DNA of 7,421 nt, taken from assembly GCA_902796095.1 (NCBI GenBank), contig CADBNP010000304.1, positions 1 to 7,421 on the forward strand, given 5' to 3'. A program made the translations under genes and the position numbers. A model generated the notes under the pieces. That model had not been told where the DNA came from. It saw only the letters and a list, made by a program, of their open reading frames with translations, and searched no databases. This DNA is from an uncultured Aeromonadales bacterium. Its GTDB lineage: Bacteria > Pseudomonadota > Gammaproteobacteria > Enterobacterales > Succinivibrionaceae. Below, in pieces: positions 6,018 to 7,421 of this stretch (the stretch's first letter is position 1; every line of letters begins with the position of its first letter).

Positions 6018-7085
6018 ATGATGAGCAAAAACTTAATTTCATATCTGACTGCAGCTGCCGTTATGGCTGCTGCAATTCCGGCTGATGCCGCCAATGTGTA
6101 CAAATCAGACACCAACTCTCTGAATGTGATCGGCCGTGTAAAGGTTGATCTCCAGAATAATGATGCCAATGCGAAGCACCGCATGGCAGGTACTGCACGT
6201 CTCGGTGCCAGCGGTACATCCAAGGTGAATGACAATGTGTCCGTTTTTGGTTATCTCATGTATGATCTTCAGGCTCAGGAAACTGACAATGAAGCTGATA
6301 AGATCAAAATTCGCTATGGTTATGTAGGTTTTAATTTCAATGAGTACGGAAAGCTTACTTTCGGTCGTCTTGAGGATGCATTCTACAAGGTAAGCAAAGT
6401 TACAGATATTTTCTGGAACTGGGGTAAAAGAGGCGTAACCTACTGGGGGTTAAGCAAGAATGATTACGGCGGACGTCAGGACGGTCAGGCAATATATGAG
6501 CTGAAGCATGGCGGACTTTCCTTCCTCGCATCATACCGTTTCAAGGATACCAATGATGATCTGAGCTACGGTGTCGGCACCAGCCTGGGATATGAATTTG
6601 ATCTCGGTAATGATCCTCTTGGATTCTGGGTAGGCTACAATCACTATGAAGGTCTTAACAGTGCATGGGATCCTGCCAAAGGTCTTTACTTCGGTGCAGA
6701 CAAGGAAGAAGTTGCCGGATCTGTCTACTATGGTACCCGCGGAGCTCCCGGTATCTACGGAGCGCTGGTTTACAACTACGGCAAACTTGAGAACACATAC
6801 AAGGGAAGCGGTATAAATACAGTTCTGTCCTACACGACTCCGGGTCAGATGTTTACTATCTACGGATCATATGCCTATATCTGGAATCATGACAAGGATA
6901 TGACAGAGCGTGCCGACGGCATCAGAAGCAGACGCAACGCTCTTTCCAACTTCTTCAATATCGGAGTTGACTTCAATGTTACTTCAAATGCTGTTGTATA
7001 CATTGAAGGCGAACACCGCTACAAGGCCGTGTTCAACAAGGAGACAGCAAATCTTCTGACTCTTGGTTTCATTTACAATTTCTGA
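6018..7085 (+). CDS. Gram-negative trimeric porin (OmpC/OmpF-like)
   Basis: This is a 355-residue outer-membrane beta-barrel protein, expected to form trimeric water-filled channels for small solutes. A Sec signal peptide covers residues 1-24: charged start, alanine-rich core and ADA|AN cleavage site, leaving about 331 mature residues. The mature part begins with a strand-like LNVIGRVKVDLQ. It alternates aromatic and small residues throughout, has GKLTFGRLEDAFYK before a long loop (probably the constriction loop L3), and ends in LTLGFIYNF with the terminal Phe required by the BAM machinery. Two adjacent ATGs, 6018 and 6021, are possible; AGGAAA at 6010-6015 is better spaced for the second, giving 354 residues. 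It has its own promoter and terminators, so it is a monocistronic housekeeping gene bordering the CRISPR locus. The exact substrate cannot be deduced. Confidence 0.92.
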   Translation: MMSKNLISYLTAAAVMAAAIPADAANVYKSDTNSLNVIGRVKVDLQNNDANAKHRMAGTARLGASGTSKVNDNVSVFGYLMYDLQAQETDNEADKIKIRYGYVGFNFNEYGKLTFGRLEDAFYKVSKVTDIFWNWGKRGVTYWGLSKNDYGGRQDGQAIYELKHGGLSFLASYRFKDTNDDLSYGVGTSLGYEFDLGNDPLGFWVGYNHYEGLNSAWDPAKGLYFGADKEEVAGSVYYGTRGAPGIYGALVYNYGKLENTYKGSGINTVLSYTTPGQMFTIYGSYAYIWNHDKDMTERADGIRSRRNALSNFFNIGVDFNVTSNAVVYIEGEHRYKAVFNKETANLLTLGFIYNF

Positions 7086-7107
7086 TGTATTAAATTTCCT
7101 TTTTCTG

Positions 7108-7130
7108 CCCCGGAATTCCGGGGTTTTTTT
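7108..7130 (+). terminator. Rho-independent terminator of the porin gene
   Basis: A perfect GC-rich inverted repeat, CCCCGGAATTCCGGGG (7108-7123), is followed at once by seven T residues. It lies 22 bases after the porin stop. Confidence 0.93.
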
Positions 7131-7135
7131 GTGTG

Positions 7136-7170
7136 CACCGGATATGGAATGGTTCATATCCGGTGTTTTT
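7136..7170 (+). terminator. Second hairpin terminator behind the porin
   Basis: CACCGGATATG (7136-7146) and CATATCCGGTG (7155-7165) form a perfect 11-base stem with an 8-base loop, followed by TTTTT (7166-7170). It sits five bases beyond the first terminator and probably acts as a backup. Confidence 0.8.
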
Positions 7171-7295
7171 GATCAGGACTTCCGACCAGTGCTGGATCGC
7201 AGTACCGAGAAGGGGTCTTTCAGAGAAAACCCTGACTGATGGCGGCAGGAGACCTGGAGACATCAGGACTATATTTCAGTATCTTTATAACTTAT
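7171..7295. other. Unassigned 125-base stretch, no supported gene
   Basis: This stretch has composition more like coding DNA than the surrounding AT-rich spacer. One plus frame is open from about 7185 until a TAA near 7297, but it has no convincing start or ribosome-binding site. It could be the tail of a decayed gene. No tRNA or other RNA fold was recognised. Confidence 0.3.
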
Positions 7296-7343
7296 AAAAA
7301 AAGTAAATGGTCGGAAACCATTTCCGACCATTTACAATTTTTT
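7296..7343. terminator. Bidirectional terminator with 15-bp perfect stem
   Basis: The arms at 7303-7317 and 7321-7335 are exact reverse complements around a 3-base loop. Seven A residues on the left (7296-7302) become a T-run directly after the stem on the minus strand. Six T residues (7338-7343) follow two bases after it on the plus strand. It is strongest for leftward transcription. Confidence 0.8.
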
Positions 7344-7364
7344 CTTTGTTTCTTCAGTATTCAT
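7332..7364 (-). CDS. Possible 10-residue micropeptide, MNTEETKKKL
   Basis: An ATG at 7362-7364 opens a 10-codon frame ending in TAA, whose stop lies in the terminator stem. An AAGG five bases upstream, in AAGGTGG, could serve as a ribosome-binding site. The peptide is highly charged. Such a short frame can arise by chance, so it is listed only because it fits exactly between a promoter and a terminator. Confidence 0.2.
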   Translation of the reverse strand: MNTEETKKKL

Positions 7365-7388
7365 AGCCACCTTCAAGGTACTATGTAT

Positions 7389-7397
7389 ATTATAACA
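7389..7397 (-). promoter_or_regulatory. Extended -10 promoter, leftward
   Basis: On the minus strand the sequence reads TGTTATAAT: a perfect TATAAT (7389-7394) preceded by the TGn extended element. No good -35 is visible, which extended -10 promoters do not need. It drives the candidate small transcript ending at 7296. Confidence 0.5.
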
Positions 7398-7421
7398 TAC
7401 TGATTTTTTAACCTTTTTTTA

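Larger units (their letters stand above)
7296..7382 (-). ncRNA. Candidate short transcript of about 90 bases, sRNA or micropeptide mRNA
   Basis: An extended -10 promoter on the minus strand (see 7389-7397) would start transcription near 7382. The 15-bp terminator ends it near 7296. The resulting RNA would be about 85-90 bases with a strong 3' hairpin and a seven-base U-tail, the usual form of a small regulatory RNA that binds Hfq or ProQ. It converges on the porin but does not reach it. It also contains a 10-codon frame. No known sRNA family is recognised. Confidence 0.4.

Noticed and set aside
1..7421. CRISPR array
   Set aside because: No direct repeat of 20-40 bases recurs at regular spacing in any intergenic region; all gaps were read for this.

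Overview
The window looks like chromosomal DNA of a Gram-negative bacterium, probably a gammaproteobacterium. The clearest evidence is a signal-peptide-bearing OmpC/OmpF-like trimeric porin with a C-terminal phenylalanine; CRP-like sites fit this. An anaerobic gut or rumen lineage such as Succinivibrionaceae is a guess from general character, not a demonstrated placement.

Layout. (1) Positions 1-77, minus: the first codons of a gene that runs off the left edge and starts immediately after the helicase stop. (2) 78-2930, minus: a 950-residue SF1B (RecD/Pif1/Dda-type) helicase with a long linker and an apparently duplicated C-terminal module. (3) 2931-3123: a divergent control region with a CRP-like site. 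(4) 3124-4857, plus: a Cas4-Cas1 fusion. (5) 4861-5154, plus: Cas2. (6) 5266-5703, plus: a small CPCC-type zinc-ribbon protein. (7) 5704-6017: a T-rich porin promoter region. (8) 6018-7085, plus: the porin, followed by two strong terminators. (9) 7171-7421: mostly non-coding, with a probable tiny minus-strand transcription unit ending in a near-perfect terminator hairpin.

How the genes may work together. Cas4-Cas1 and Cas2 form a complete spacer-acquisition cassette. Cas1 keeps its three metal-binding residues, but the Cas4 half seems to have lost its nuclease residues while keeping its Fe-S cysteines. No interference effector, no crRNA-processing enzyme and no CRISPR array is visible. The divergent helicase and its truncated partner gene are the only candidates in the window for further parts of the system. 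A plausible but unproven reading is an uncommon CRISPR-Cas locus with a linked SF1B helicase, whose effector and array lie beyond the left edge. The porin and the right end look like unrelated flanking chromosome.
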